The notes beneath the pieces are model-generated. The model ran no database searches. It was not told the DNA's origin and was given only the letters and a program-made list of their open reading frames with translations. This document shows positions 15,952 through 24,682 of a stretch of DNA of 45,738 bases, in pieces. The translations under genes and the position numbers were made by a program. This DNA comes from Gemmatimonadota bacterium (GTDB lineage: Bacteria > Latescibacterota > UBA2968 > UBA8231), in NCBI GenBank assembly GCA_018673255.1, contig JABHDC010000247.1, positions 1 to 45,738 on the forward strand. Reading direction: 5' to 3'. Position 1 is the first letter of the stretch, and the number at the start of each line of letters is the position of its first letter.

Positions 15952-17163
15952 CTACGCTGCCGGCTCTTTCGCAGGGTGATCATCCATGCTGGCGGCCAGA
16001 TAACCCAACTGGAAACGGGCGACTTCATCGGCGGCATTGAGTCGAAGGATGCGCTCGTACAGATCCCGGGCCGTGGTGACATCATCGCGCCAGCGGGCCA
16101 GCCCGGCCATCGTGTGCAGCAGATCAATACGATCGCCGAATCGCCCATGCAGTTGCTGCAGGCGCAGTTCGATATCCTCGAGATAGTCCGGGCCGGGTGT
16201 GTGACTGGACGGGGGGCCGCCCAGGTGACGCGTGAGCACACCGAGGACGGCAAAGATTCCCCCAGGGCCGACCCGCCCCCGCGGGGTCTCGGGTCTGGAG
16301 GGCAGCGCACCCAATGTCGGCGCCGCAGCCTCGAGGAAACAGGCCACCGCCTCTTCGTGCCGATCCAGTTCCAGCAGCACGACCCCGTGGTTGTAGTGGA
16401 CGGCACCATTTCCAGCATCGATCCGGGCCAGCTGTTCGTATACAGCCAGCTCCGCGGTGCGATCTTCACCTTCGGCCAGCTTGGATGCCTGCTGCCGCAG
16501 TTGACGCAGCGACTGATGACTGATCCCCAGCGTTTCCTCGGCCAGATCCTGGTCATCCTGAGGGACCAGCAGGGCGACGTGGCGATCACCCTCGCCGGTG
16601 AACAACGGGGAGCGGACGATGTGCATGACACCGGCGGCTGTCAGCTTCTGTGCTGCATCGACGACGAGTTGCGCCTCTTCGGTGCGCACGACGGTCTCCC
16701 AGTTGTCCAGATGGTGAGCGTCCCCGGCCAGTGGCTGCCATGGCTGCAGTCGCATGAAGGCGTCCAGTGTCTGACTGGCGCGGGCCTCGTCCTCGATCAG
16801 GTAAGATTCGCCATAGGTGTCTTCGTCGTAGTGGTGGAAGACCCAGCCCCAGCCCTCGCGTTGCAGGACCATGGTTTCACCCAGGGCGTGGCTGATAGCC
16901 GCCACGGCGTGCACTGGTACATCGGCGCCGATGACGCTGCGTGCCTGCTCGATGGTGACGAGGGCCTCGTCTTCGGCCCCCACTCGCACCTGCACGCGGT
17001 CAAGGAAGCCCTCAACCGTGAGGCCACGCCGCTCGAGTTCACGGGCCGCCTCATCGACCAGGGCAGCCACTGCGTGGGTACGATCGATGGTCAGGATTCG
17101 CACCAGATCGATGTCATTGGCCTCGGCGCACTGTACCTGCAGGCGTTCGCGCTCGGTATCCAT
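15952..17163 (-). CDS. TPR-containing protein with possible DUF2007-like domain
   Basis: 403 aa from the ATG at 17163, one base after the stop of the small membrane-protein gene. Three parts can be seen: an N-terminal domain of unknown type (1-150) with a Trp/His/Tyr-rich stretch (EGWGWVFHHYDEDTY); a segment at about 160-215 with WETVVRTEEAQLVVDAA and HVALLVPQDDQDLAEETL that resembles DUF2007 signalling domains; and two tetratricopeptide repeats near 250-285 and 355-395. TPRs mediate protein contacts. No signal peptide is seen. Being coupled to a one-helix membrane protein, it may be held at the inner membrane by it. Role unknown. Confidence 0.72.
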   Translation of the reverse strand: MDTERERLQVQCAEANDIDLVRILTIDRTHAVAALVDEAARELERRGLTVEGFLDRVQVRVGAEDEALVTIEQARSVIGADVPVHAVAAISHALGETMVLQREGWGWVFHHYDEDTYGESYLIEDEARASQTLDAFMRLQPWQPLAGDAHHLDNWETVVRTEEAQLVVDAAQKLTAAGVMHIVRSPLFTGEGDRHVALLVPQDDQDLAEETLGISHQSLRQLRQQASKLAEGEDRTAELAVYEQLARIDAGNGAVHYNHGVVLLELDRHEEAVACFLEAAAPTLGALPSRPETPRGRVGPGGIFAVLGVLTRHLGGPPSSHTPGPDYLEDIELRLQQLHGRFGDRIDLLHTMAGLARWRDDVTTARDLYERILRLNAADEVARFQLGYLAASMDDHPAKEPAA

Positions 17164-17164
17164 A

Positions 17165-17341
17165 TCAGCCCAATGGCAGACGTCGGCGGGGGCGTTCGAT
17201 TCGGGCACCGTGCGCCTGGCGCACGAGTCCGACGATCTTGCTGGCGATCCACCAGATGACGATGAAGATGCCACCCAGGGCGTACGTCAGATATCCAGAT
17301 TGCAGCAGTCGTTGTACGTCGCGGTAGAGTTCTTCGAGCAT
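17165..17341 (-). CDS. Small single-pass membrane protein (58 aa)
   Basis: 58 aa from the ATG at 17341; the frame is open upstream to 17419 but that would overlap the M20 gene. An amphipathic start (residues 1-16) is followed by one transmembrane helix at about 18-40 (YLTYALGGIFIVIWWIASK) and a strongly basic tail (RQAHGARIERPRRRLPLG), so the tail should stay in the cytoplasm. The TPR gene begins one base after its stop. I do not recognise the family. Confidence 0.6.
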   Translation of the reverse strand: MLEELYRDVQRLLQSGYLTYALGGIFIVIWWIASKIVGLVRQAHGARIERPRRRLPLG

Positions 17342-17363
17342 GATGGCAGGTCGGCTTGTCGGT

Positions 17364-18794
17364 TCAGTCGCGGTAGTCGAGTGGGGGCTGTCGGTCGCCG
17401 AGCAGGGGCTTGTAGTCAAAGTCGGCGCCGCGTCGCCTGGCCCACTCTTCCCTCGCCGTCACGATGACAGCAGGATTCTGGAAGATGCTGACCACGGCGT
17501 GGGCGAGTGTCCGTGTTGCTACGAGCATGCCCTTGTGACCGATCGATGTGCCGCCACAGGCGACAGCCTGCCAGCTGTGGGCAGCCGTGCCGGGCACCCA
17601 GGTCGCGGTGACGAGACCGGTCGTGGGCAGCGCCCAGGAGACGTCGCCCACATCGGTCGATGCTTTGCCGTGGTCGAGGCGATAAGGCTGGATCTGCGTT
17701 GCTGAGGTCAGGTCCAGATCGACATCACCCAATGTGGCGCGCAGGGATTCGGCGAAGGCCATCTCCGCCTCATCGTAGGTCACGCCGCCGACCTGCAGCA
17801 GATGCTCATGCATGAGACGAGCCAGGGTCTCATTCGGCAGGACATTGTAGTTCCCGTGGATAACCTCGTGCTCCACCTGCGTTCCAGTCCCCATGGCTGC
17901 ACCTTCGGCGGCGGCTTCGACGCGAGCCCAGATCTTCTGTAATCGGGCCACCTGCGGATGGCGCACATAGTAGAAGACCTCGGCAAAGTCGGGCACGATG
18001 TTGGGTGCCGCACCACCGTGGGTGATGACGTAGTGAATTCGCGTCTCCTGCGGCACGTGCTCCCGCAGCAGATTCACCATGTGATTCATTGCCTCCACAC
18101 CATCCAGGGCGGAGCGGCCACGCTCTGGTGCGGCGGCGGCATGGGTGCTGATGCCGTGGAAGCGGAACTTGGCTGACTTGTTGGCCAGGGTCGTGGCGGC
18201 CCACGCTGCATTGCGATCGCGCGGGTGCCAGTGCAGGGCCAGATCGGCATCGTCGAAGAGGCCGGCACGGACCATGTACACCTTCCCGGAGCCTCCCTCT
18301 TCGGCCGGTGTGCCATAGAGTCGGATCGTTCCCTGCATGCCCGTTCGCTTGAGCCAGTCAGCCACGGCCAGGGCGGCGCCAACCGAACCGGCGCCGAACA
18401 GATGGTGACCACAGGCATGCCCGGGAGCGTCTTCCGCCCGTGGCGTGCGATGGGGTGAGGCGGTCTGCGACATGCCCGGCAAGGCATCGAATTCGGCCAG
18501 CAGGGCGATGACCGGTTTACCCTGGCCATACTCGGCGATGAAGGCCGTGGGAATGCCGGCCACACCCGTCTGCAGTCGAAATCCGGCCTCTTGCAAGCTC
18601 GTCTGCAGCAGCGCAGAGGAGCGTTGCTCCTTGTAGCCCAGTTCGGCCCACTCCCAGATCTGCCCGGCCAGATCGCTGAGTGACTCAGCGCGCGCCTCGA
18701 CGAAGGCATCGATCCCGGTCGTGGCGACAGGCTTGGTCGCCTGAGCACCGGTTGCCAACAGGCACATTGTCAGAATGCAGATCCACATCCTCAT
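17364..18794 (-). CDS. M20-family amidohydrolase (AbgB-like) with signal peptide
   Basis: About 476 aa from the ATG at 18794 (18788 is an equal candidate). The first 19 residues form a signal peptide (WICILTMCLLATGAQA), so unlike cytoplasmic AbgB it should act in the periplasm. The M20D metal motif HACGHHLFGAG and the catalytic glutamate pair in PAEEGGSGK are present. TSIGHKGM near the C-terminus is the usual second-metal region. Relatives hydrolyse amide bonds, for example of p-aminobenzoyl-glutamate or N-acyl amino acids. It starts 25 bases after the PhyH stop, so it is probably co-transcribed with it. Confidence 0.9.
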   Translation of the reverse strand: MRMWICILTMCLLATGAQATKPVATTGIDAFVEARAESLSDLAGQIWEWAELGYKEQRSSALLQTSLQEAGFRLQTGVAGIPTAFIAEYGQGKPVIALLAEFDALPGMSQTASPHRTPRAEDAPGHACGHHLFGAGSVGAALAVADWLKRTGMQGTIRLYGTPAEEGGSGKVYMVRAGLFDDADLALHWHPRDRNAAWAATTLANKSAKFRFHGISTHAAAAPERGRSALDGVEAMNHMVNLLREHVPQETRIHYVITHGGAAPNIVPDFAEVFYYVRHPQVARLQKIWARVEAAAEGAAMGTGTQVEHEVIHGNYNVLPNETLARLMHEHLLQVGGVTYDEAEMAFAESLRATLGDVDLDLTSATQIQPYRLDHGKASTDVGDVSWALPTTGLVTATWVPGTAAHSWQAVACGGTSIGHKGMLVATRTLAHAVVSIFQNPAVIVTAREEWARRRGADFDYKPLLGDRQPPLDYRD

Positions 18795-18819
18795 GAGGGC
18801 CGGACTTTCATCAGGACGT

Positions 18820-19674
18820 TCATCCACGTTCCACCCAGTGTCGGTAGAGGGGCTGCACATTGGCTGGCAGTGCGGCGTAGGCCTGCTGCGTCACCTGGGG
18901 CTGGTTGTAGTCTTTGCCATCGGTATCGATCACCATCATCTCGTGCTCATCAGAGCCTGCGCGCGTTGGTTCCAGATTCAGCCACCATGGCGCATAACGA
19001 ATGATGAGGGCGACCCGATCGCTATCAGACTGATTCGGGGCGACCGCATGCCACAGCCGCGAATCGTACAGCAATACGGAGCCCGCCTTGCCTTCGGCGT
19101 GGATCTCATCGGGAAGCGCTGAATCCCGATCGACACCCTCGGCCATGCCATCGGAGGGATTCACACCACTGCGGTGGCTGCCCGGTACCAGCAGGGTGCC
19201 CCCATTTTCCCCGGCGAAGTCGGTGAGCATCCAGATTGTGGCCAGGTGCATGAGCACATCAGGATAGGGGGCTGGGATGTGGGAGGCATTCGTCTGATTG
19301 TAGGGCCAGTCCGAATGCCAGTAGCCGCGACCGCATCCAGGTCGATTGATGACGCAGTCGGTGCAGGAGATCCGAATCCACGGGCCAAAGAAGTGCTCGA
19401 CCACGGACAGGAGGCGCTTGTCGGCGACATAGGGGGCGAAACTCTGCGTCTCGTTGATGACGCCTCGCATGCTGTCGACCCCATCGACACCGACGCGGTG
19501 TCCCAGTTTTTGGATCGCCTCTCGTTCGGCAGTCGCCCGCGCGTGACCACGCGCCTGGGCCTCGACACAGGCCTGACGCACCTGGTCAACCTGGGCAGCA
19601 GGGATCACGCCATCGAGGATCGTATAACCCCGATCGCTGATCTGCGCCGTCTCCTTCGTGTTCGCATCAGTCAT
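18820..19674 (-). CDS. Phytanoyl-CoA dioxygenase (PhyH) family protein 3
   Basis: 284 aa from the ATG at 19674; a second in-frame ATG at 19689 adds five residues and neither has a good ribosome site. Iron ligands are H120-x-D122 (YWHSDWPYN) and H209 (LWHAVAPN); R220 or R226 should bind 2-oxoglutarate. NGGTLLVPGSH (158-167) is the family block. The WHSDWPYNQ segment resembles ectoine-hydroxylase-like and related PhyH subgroups, but the substrate stays unknown. It precedes the secreted amidohydrolase gene by 25 bases. Confidence 0.93.
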   Translation of the reverse strand: MTDANTKETAQISDRGYTILDGVIPAAQVDQVRQACVEAQARGHARATAEREAIQKLGHRVGVDGVDSMRGVINETQSFAPYVADKRLLSVVEHFFGPWIRISCTDCVINRPGCGRGYWHSDWPYNQTNASHIPAPYPDVLMHLATIWMLTDFAGENGGTLLVPGSHRSGVNPSDGMAEGVDRDSALPDEIHAEGKAGSVLLYDSRLWHAVAPNQSDSDRVALIIRYAPWWLNLEPTRAGSDEHEMMVIDTDGKDYNQPQVTQQAYAALPANVQPLYRHWVERG

Positions 19675-19786
19675 GAATTCTGTCCGCATCCGTGGCGAGG
19701 CGCATACAAGGCAGAGTCGTCCATTGTCCCGGTTGGGCAGATGCCATCAACGGAATCGATACCGTCCTGACTCAATCTGCCTGCAC

Positions 19787-21082
19787 TCAGGCGACGGCTT
19801 TCAGCACGCGACCGGCTGCTTCCACCGTGGCATCGATGATGGCGTCCGTGTGTTCCACGGAGATGAATCCCGCCTCGAAGGCGGAAGGGGCCAGGTAGTA
19901 GCCTTCGGCCAGCATGCCGCGGAAGTAGCGCTGAAACAACTCGGTGTCGGCGCCCTGTACTTCGGTGTAGTTGCGGACGGGACCCGGATGGAAATACATG
20001 CCCACCATCGAACCACAGCCATCGATGCTCGAGGGCACACCCGCCTTCGCCGTCACGCGACGCATGCCGTCGACCCAGCGCTGTCCGAGTTCATCCAGCT
20101 TCGGATAGGGATTGGTTTCCTGCAGGTGATGGACAGTGGCAAGGCCCGCGGCCATGGCCAGCGGATTGCCGGAGAGGGTGCCCGCCTGGTATACGGGACC
20201 CGAAGGCGCCAGTTGTTCCATCAGATCGGCACGCCCGCCAAAGGCGCCCACGGGCAGACCACCGCCGATCACCTTGGAGTAGGTGGACAGATCCGGGGTG
20301 ATACCGAAGCGTTCCTGGGCGCCACCGAGGGCGACGCGGAAGCCGGTCATGACTTCGTCGAAGATGAGGATGATCCCGTGCTGCGTGCACAACTGGCGCA
20401 CACCCTCCAGATAACCTGCCTGGGGCATGACCAGCCCCATATTGCCGGCGACGGGCTCGAGGATGACGGCGGCAATCTTGTCGGCGCCGATCTGATCGAT
20501 CGTCTGCTGCAAAACACTCAGGTCATTGTATTCGATGCTGACCGTACAGCGGGCGATGTCGTCGGGTACGCCCGGTGAGCCGGAGATACCGAAGGTGGCC
20601 ACACCCGAGCCGGCGGCCACCAGCAGGCTGTCAGAGTGTCCGTGATAGCAGCCGTTGAACTTGATCACTACATCACGACCCGTGGCGCCGCGGGCCAGTC
20701 GCAGGGCGGTCATGCAGGCTTCCGTGCCCGAATTGACCATGCGTACCATCTCCATGGAGGGGATGATGTCACAGAGCAATTCCGCCATCTCCACCTCGAG
20801 GTCGGTGGGGGCGCCAAAACTGGTACCGCGTTCAAGGATGCGGCGGATGGCATCGGTGACGACGGGTGGCCGATGGCCCAGAACCATGGGACCCCAGGAA
20901 CCGACGTAGTCGACGTATTCGTGGCCGTCGGCATCGGTAATGTGAGCGCCACGGGCGTCGCGGATGAACAGCGGATCACCGCCGACGGCGCGGAAGGCAC
21001 GTACCGGGCTGTTGACGCCGCCCGGGATGACTTTGACGGCACGTTCGTAATAGTCTTGGGACTGCTGGCTTGGCAGGGACAT
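19787..21082 (-). CDS. hemL: Glutamate-1-semialdehyde 2,1-aminomutase
   Basis: 431 aa, the standard length. It converts glutamate-1-semialdehyde to 5-aminolevulinate in the C5 pathway to tetrapyrroles, using pyridoxal phosphate. Diagnostic segments: PGGVNSPVRAF at 20-30, NSGTEACMTALRLAR at 117-131 (phosphate binding), CYHGHSD at 145-151, FDEVMTGFR at 241-249, and K270 in TYSKVIGGGLPVGAFGG, the lysine that binds the cofactor. An AGGAG ribosome site stands before the ATG. No other haem gene is in view; it is the first gene of the minus-strand run that continues into PhyH. Confidence 0.97.
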   Translation of the reverse strand: MSLPSQQSQDYYERAVKVIPGGVNSPVRAFRAVGGDPLFIRDARGAHITDADGHEYVDYVGSWGPMVLGHRPPVVTDAIRRILERGTSFGAPTDLEVEMAELLCDIIPSMEMVRMVNSGTEACMTALRLARGATGRDVVIKFNGCYHGHSDSLLVAAGSGVATFGISGSPGVPDDIARCTVSIEYNDLSVLQQTIDQIGADKIAAVILEPVAGNMGLVMPQAGYLEGVRQLCTQHGIILIFDEVMTGFRVALGGAQERFGITPDLSTYSKVIGGGLPVGAFGGRADLMEQLAPSGPVYQAGTLSGNPLAMAAGLATVHHLQETNPYPKLDELGQRWVDGMRRVTAKAGVPSSIDGCGSMVGMYFHPGPVRNYTEVQGADTELFQRYFRGMLAEGYYLAPSAFEAGFISVEHTDAIIDATVEAAGRVLKAVA

Positions 21083-21281
21083 CGGGGTCGGGCTCCTGAT
21101 CGGGTCACGATTTCGGTGCGCAAGAACTTACGCAGACCATCGTGGGCGGGGAAGGCAGTCAAGTCGATGAGGCGGGACGTTGCCCTGGCGTGCTGAGTTG
21201 GAATTGTTACTTATCATTCGCTCAATCAGAACACTAAAGAATGATCCCCCAATACTTCGAACGGCCCGGGAGGCCGTGCCC

Positions 21282-22424
21282 ATGAATTCCCGCGAGCGCG
21301 TCACCGCTGCCATCGCCCGCCAGAGTGTGGACCGAGTGCCGATGGGTTTCTACGCCATCGACTGTGATACGGCGGGCCAGGTGCTGGGCCGTGAGACCTT
21401 CGTACGCAACAAGATCGAGTCGCAGATCGCGATATGGGAGGGACGACGGGCAGAACTGGTTGAGGGGTTGAAAGCGGACGTGGTCGAACTCTATCGCAAG
21501 CTCGACTGTGCCGACATCCTGCTGCCGAAGGAAGCGCAATTGCTGCCACCGGCTGACGAGGATCCCGATCCGCCACGGCGAATCGGCACCGATCGCTGGG
21601 AGGACCGCCACGGGCGCGTCTATCAGGCGTCACGTCGTGCCAACGAGATCGCCTGCATCCATGACCCGACGCGGAAGACCCGCACCTGGGCCGTGACCGA
21701 TTTTGAGGGCCCTGTCGAGGTCCAACCACCGGACCCCAGTGTCTTCGAGGTCCTCGATCATGTCATCGCCGAGCTCGGTGATGAGCGATATATCGCCAGT
21801 TTTACCGGTGGGATTACGGCGCTGACCTTGCTGGGCGGCACCGAAGATGGCCTGGTGCGGTGCGCCCTGGAGCCGGAGCTCGTGCTGGCCGCCAATCGGC
21901 GCTCAGTTGAGCAGCAGGCCATGCAGGACGAATACTGCATTCGGCCCGGCGTGGCAGGTGTATTGATGGAGCAGGACATGGCCGGCACCAATGGTCCTCT
22001 CGTATCGCCGAGCATGTTCGAGGAGCTGTGCCAGCCATTTCTGAAGCAGCGGGTGGCGCAAGTGAAGCAGCACACCTCACAGGTCGTCTTCCACAACTGC
22101 GGCAACAACATCCCACTGATGGAGATGTTCATCGATGCCGGGATCGACTGTTACCAGTCGTTGCAGACGACGGCCGGCATGGAGGTCGGGCTGCTGAAGG
22201 AGCGCTTCGGTGATGATCTCGCCTTCTGGGGAGGCGTGCCGTTGGAACTGCTCATCGATGGCGAGGCGGATGAAGTGCGTACTGCCGTGCGTGAGGCGAT
22301 GGAAGCCGGGGCTCCAGGGGGCGGCTTCATCCTCGGGCCATCTCACTCGATCGCCATGAACACGAAATACGAGAATTTCATGGCCATGCTCGACGAGTTT
22401 GATCGTTTGCGGGATCAATTCTGA
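21282..22424 (+). CDS. UroD-superfamily protein (uroporphyrinogen decarboxylase-like methyltransferase fold)
   Basis: 380 aa from the ATG at 21282, chosen for the GGGAGG 8 bases upstream and because family members begin MNSRERV. The TIM-barrel pattern of the UroD/MtaA superfamily is clear (VPMGFYAIDCDTAG; VFHNCGNN; GGGFILGPSHSI). In cobamide-dependent methyltransferases such as MtaA a zinc ion is held by H-x-C and a later Cys. Here HNC is kept but the second Cys position reads LGPSHSI, so the metal site is incomplete or different. It lacks the usual HemE substrate motifs, so haem synthesis is unlikely despite hemL next door. The downstream glycosidase-like gene probably overlaps its stop. Confidence 0.85.
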   Translation: MNSRERVTAAIARQSVDRVPMGFYAIDCDTAGQVLGRETFVRNKIESQIAIWEGRRAELVEGLKADVVELYRKLDCADILLPKEAQLLPPADEDPDPPRRIGTDRWEDRHGRVYQASRRANEIACIHDPTRKTRTWAVTDFEGPVEVQPPDPSVFEVLDHVIAELGDERYIASFTGGITALTLLGGTEDGLVRCALEPELVLAANRRSVEQQAMQDEYCIRPGVAGVLMEQDMAGTNGPLVSPSMFEELCQPFLKQRVAQVKQHTSQVVFHNCGNNIPLMEMFIDAGIDCYQSLQTTAGMEVGLLKERFGDDLAFWGGVPLELLIDGEADEVRTAVREAMEAGAPGGGFILGPSHSIAMNTKYENFMAMLDEFDRLRDQF

Positions 22425-22495
22425 CCGGTTTCAGGGTTCCCACGGGTCTGCCACCGGCACTGGCCGATGCCTATCATGGCGCGGCGGTCGACAAT

Positions 22496-23668
22496 GTGTT
22501 GGCCGCGCTGAATCCGGAGGTCTTCTTCGGCTATTTCTCCGTCTGCGCCGATGGTGGCGGTCATGGTTCGAATACGACATTCCCTGGGCTTGACTGGGGG
22601 CAGTCTGCCGAAGCCCTGTTGTGGTTGGGACGCCGGCCAGAGGTGCTGGCCAGTTGGGAGTACGTGAAGGGATTTCAACAGGCGGATGGACGTCTGCCCT
22701 TTGCCGTCATTCCCGATCTGGCGAATCGAACGGTCACCGTGGAAGGGAAATACATCCTCGAGGCTGAGGATGCAGGGGCTGTTTTCGTCCACTGGGTACC
22801 AGGGAATCCGCTGCAGACGCTGGCGAATGTGACCTTCCTGCTGCTGGCCGATGCCATCTATTCAGATACCGGTGACGCAACCTGGCTCGCCCAACAGCTG
22901 CCCTGGTTGGACCGCGCTGCCCATTGGCTTCGCGCCCGGATCGATCAGAAGGGCCTCATGCCTGGCGGCGGATTCTACCTCGAACGCCCGACACGCCTGG
23001 GATATGACGGCGTCAGCCAGTGCTATGGAGTGCACGCCTTGAGGCAGGCGGCGGGGCTGCTTGAAGCTGCTGGTCATGGGGAGGCTGCCGTGGAATGCCG
23101 AACCTCGGCAGATCAACTGGCGACCGCCTTCGTCAATCACTTCTGGACGCAAGATCACTTTGCCGAGTCGCTTCACCCGACGCGTGGCTTCACCCATCAC
23201 GGTCTGACCGATGTCGATTGGGCCGCCGTGGCGACGGGGGTGGCCACGCAGGATCAGGTCGACATCCTCTGGCCGCAATTGCGCGACCAGCCGGCCTTCC
23301 TGTACACAGATCGTGGAACCGGTCTGCCGATCCCCACCGGCATCAGCACACTACCTGAGACCTACCAGGACTGGGAGATGCAGCACATCGATCGTCACGA
23401 TCTGGCGGCGATGGGGCGGGTGTGGTATCTGGAATGCTGGGCGCGGGCGCGGCTAGGTGACCAGGTGGGGCTGCGGCACTCTCTGGATCTGGTTGCAGCT
23501 GTGGGCAGGGCGAATGGGTGGTCGTGGCGCGAACGCTACTATGCGGCGTCCACCGGAGACCAGGCGAAGGCTCAGATCGACCACTACTGCGAATATCCGG
23601 CGAACTTCATCCGCATCGTGCATCGATTTCTACTCGCCGATCCAGAGCGCGTGTGTCATCAGCGATGA
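22496..23668 (+). CDS. Six-hairpin glycosidase-like (alpha/alpha-toroid) protein
   Basis: 390 aa from the GTG at 22496, the first ordinary start codon. The frame is open to a CTG at 22421, which overlaps the UroD-like stop as CTGA, has GGGA 6 bases upstream, and would add 25 residues that read smoothly into the first helix (ALADAYHGAAVDNVLAAL). That longer form is probably the real one. The sequence shows repeated helical segments with the pattern of amylase-debranching/trehalase-type toroids (FFGYFSVCADGGGHG; DALLWLG-like AEALLWLGRR; GFYLERPTRLGYDGVSQCYG). No signal peptide, so it acts in the cytoplasm. Likely hydrolyses or phosphorolyses an oligosaccharide; exact activity unknown. Confidence 0.78.
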   Translation: MLAALNPEVFFGYFSVCADGGGHGSNTTFPGLDWGQSAEALLWLGRRPEVLASWEYVKGFQQADGRLPFAVIPDLANRTVTVEGKYILEAEDAGAVFVHWVPGNPLQTLANVTFLLLADAIYSDTGDATWLAQQLPWLDRAAHWLRARIDQKGLMPGGGFYLERPTRLGYDGVSQCYGVHALRQAAGLLEAAGHGEAAVECRTSADQLATAFVNHFWTQDHFAESLHPTRGFTHHGLTDVDWAAVATGVATQDQVDILWPQLRDQPAFLYTDRGTGLPIPTGISTLPETYQDWEMQHIDRHDLAAMGRVWYLECWARARLGDQVGLRHSLDLVAAVGRANGWSWRERYYAASTGDQAKAQIDHYCEYPANFIRIVHRFLLADPERVCHQR

Positions 23669-23687
23669 CGACCGACTGCCCGGTGCC

Positions 23688-24680
23688 TCAGGGGCCGATC
23701 TCCACGCCTGCCCCGGCGGCCCGGGCTTTGGCGCAGGCGAGCAGGGAGATGGCCGTGTCCTGCACACCGACACCGGTCAGATCGGCCACCGTGATCTGTG
23801 CATCGTCGGTGCGGCCCGGGTGCTGGCCGGCGGTCAGTTCACCCAACTCGTGGACACTGCTTTCATCGGCCACGGTACCCGAGGCCAGGGCGTGATGCAG
23901 TTCGCCCAGTCGCACGCATTGTGAGGTGCGGTCGCAGACGATCAGATCGGCGCGACCCAGACATTCGGGAAACAACTCCTGTTTGTGCTCTGCATCAGCA
24001 CCCATGGCCGTCATGTGCAGCCCCTCGTGGAGCCACGACGCCTTCACAAATGGTTCCTGTGACGGCGTGCTGGTGGTGACACAGTCACTGTTGCGGACCA
24101 CCTCCTCCACGCTGCCCGCCTTCACGACCTCGACGCCGAGCACTTCGGGCATGTCGCGTACGTAGTCGTCCAATCGTTCCCGGTCACGATCCCAGATCAA
24201 CACACGCTCGTAGGGTCGCACCAGCTGCAGGGCCCGCATCTGGTATTGGCCCTGAGCCCCGGCCCCGATCTGGCCCACCGTGGTCAGGTCGGTTCGCGCC
24301 AGATGTCTTGCCGCCAGTGCCCCGGCCAACGCGGTGCGCACATCGGTCAGGTAGCCGTTGTCGAGCAGGATCGCTTCACAGCGCCCGGTCGTGGCACTGA
24401 GCACGATCATCTGCCCGCTGCTGCTGGGCAGGTTGTGGCGCTTGGGATTCTCCCAGAAGCCCCCGGCGATCTTGATGGCGAATTGCTCGGCACCATGCAC
24501 ATAGGCGCTCTTGACGTCGACCTCACCATTCTGATCGGGCACGTCGATGCGCATGATCGGTGGCAGGGCCACTTCGGTCGTTGCCAGGGCGCTGAAGCCG
24601 TCAGCGACAGCCTGGAGGGATTCCTGGTCGAGCTGGATCAGTTCCCGCAGCTCTGTTTCGGTTACGATGGTGATCGACAT
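23688..24680 (-). CDS. Ornithine cyclodeaminase/mu-crystallin family protein, EutC-like
   Basis: 330 aa. It carries the family's N-terminal block (LPPIMRIDVPDQNGEVDVK), the substrate-lysine region FAIKIAGGFWENP, the ILLDNGYLTDVRTALAGALAA-type helix and the NAD(P) motif GQIGAGAQGQYQ near residue 136. The combination NGEVDVK plus FWENP is closest to EutC, the cyclodeaminase of ectoine catabolism, rather than classical ornithine cyclodeaminase. It would deaminate or reduce an amino-acid-like substrate with NAD. An AGGA ribosome site lies before the ATG and its start is two bases after the beta-helix gene stop, so the two are co-transcribed. The partner EutB is not in the window. Confidence 0.85.
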   Translation of the reverse strand: MSITIVTETELRELIQLDQESLQAVADGFSALATTEVALPPIMRIDVPDQNGEVDVKSAYVHGAEQFAIKIAGGFWENPKRHNLPSSSGQMIVLSATTGRCEAILLDNGYLTDVRTALAGALAARHLARTDLTTVGQIGAGAQGQYQMRALQLVRPYERVLIWDRDRERLDDYVRDMPEVLGVEVVKAGSVEEVVRNSDCVTTSTPSQEPFVKASWLHEGLHMTAMGADAEHKQELFPECLGRADLIVCDRTSQCVRLGELHHALASGTVADESSVHELGELTAGQHPGRTDDAQITVADLTGVGVQDTAISLLACAKARAAGAGVEIGP

Positions 24681-24682
24681 GT

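Noticed and set aside
15772..17259. A 495-codon plus-strand open frame
   Set aside because: It lies antisense to the PhyH start and the TPR gene, shows no domain-like pattern, and has the composition of a shadow frame. The minus-strand genes have ribosome sites and family motifs.
21282..22424. Authentic haem-pathway uroporphyrinogen decarboxylase (hemE) because hemL is adjacent
   Set aside because: The genes are divergent, the protein lacks the HemE N-terminal substrate motif, and it retains an MtaA-like HNC instead.
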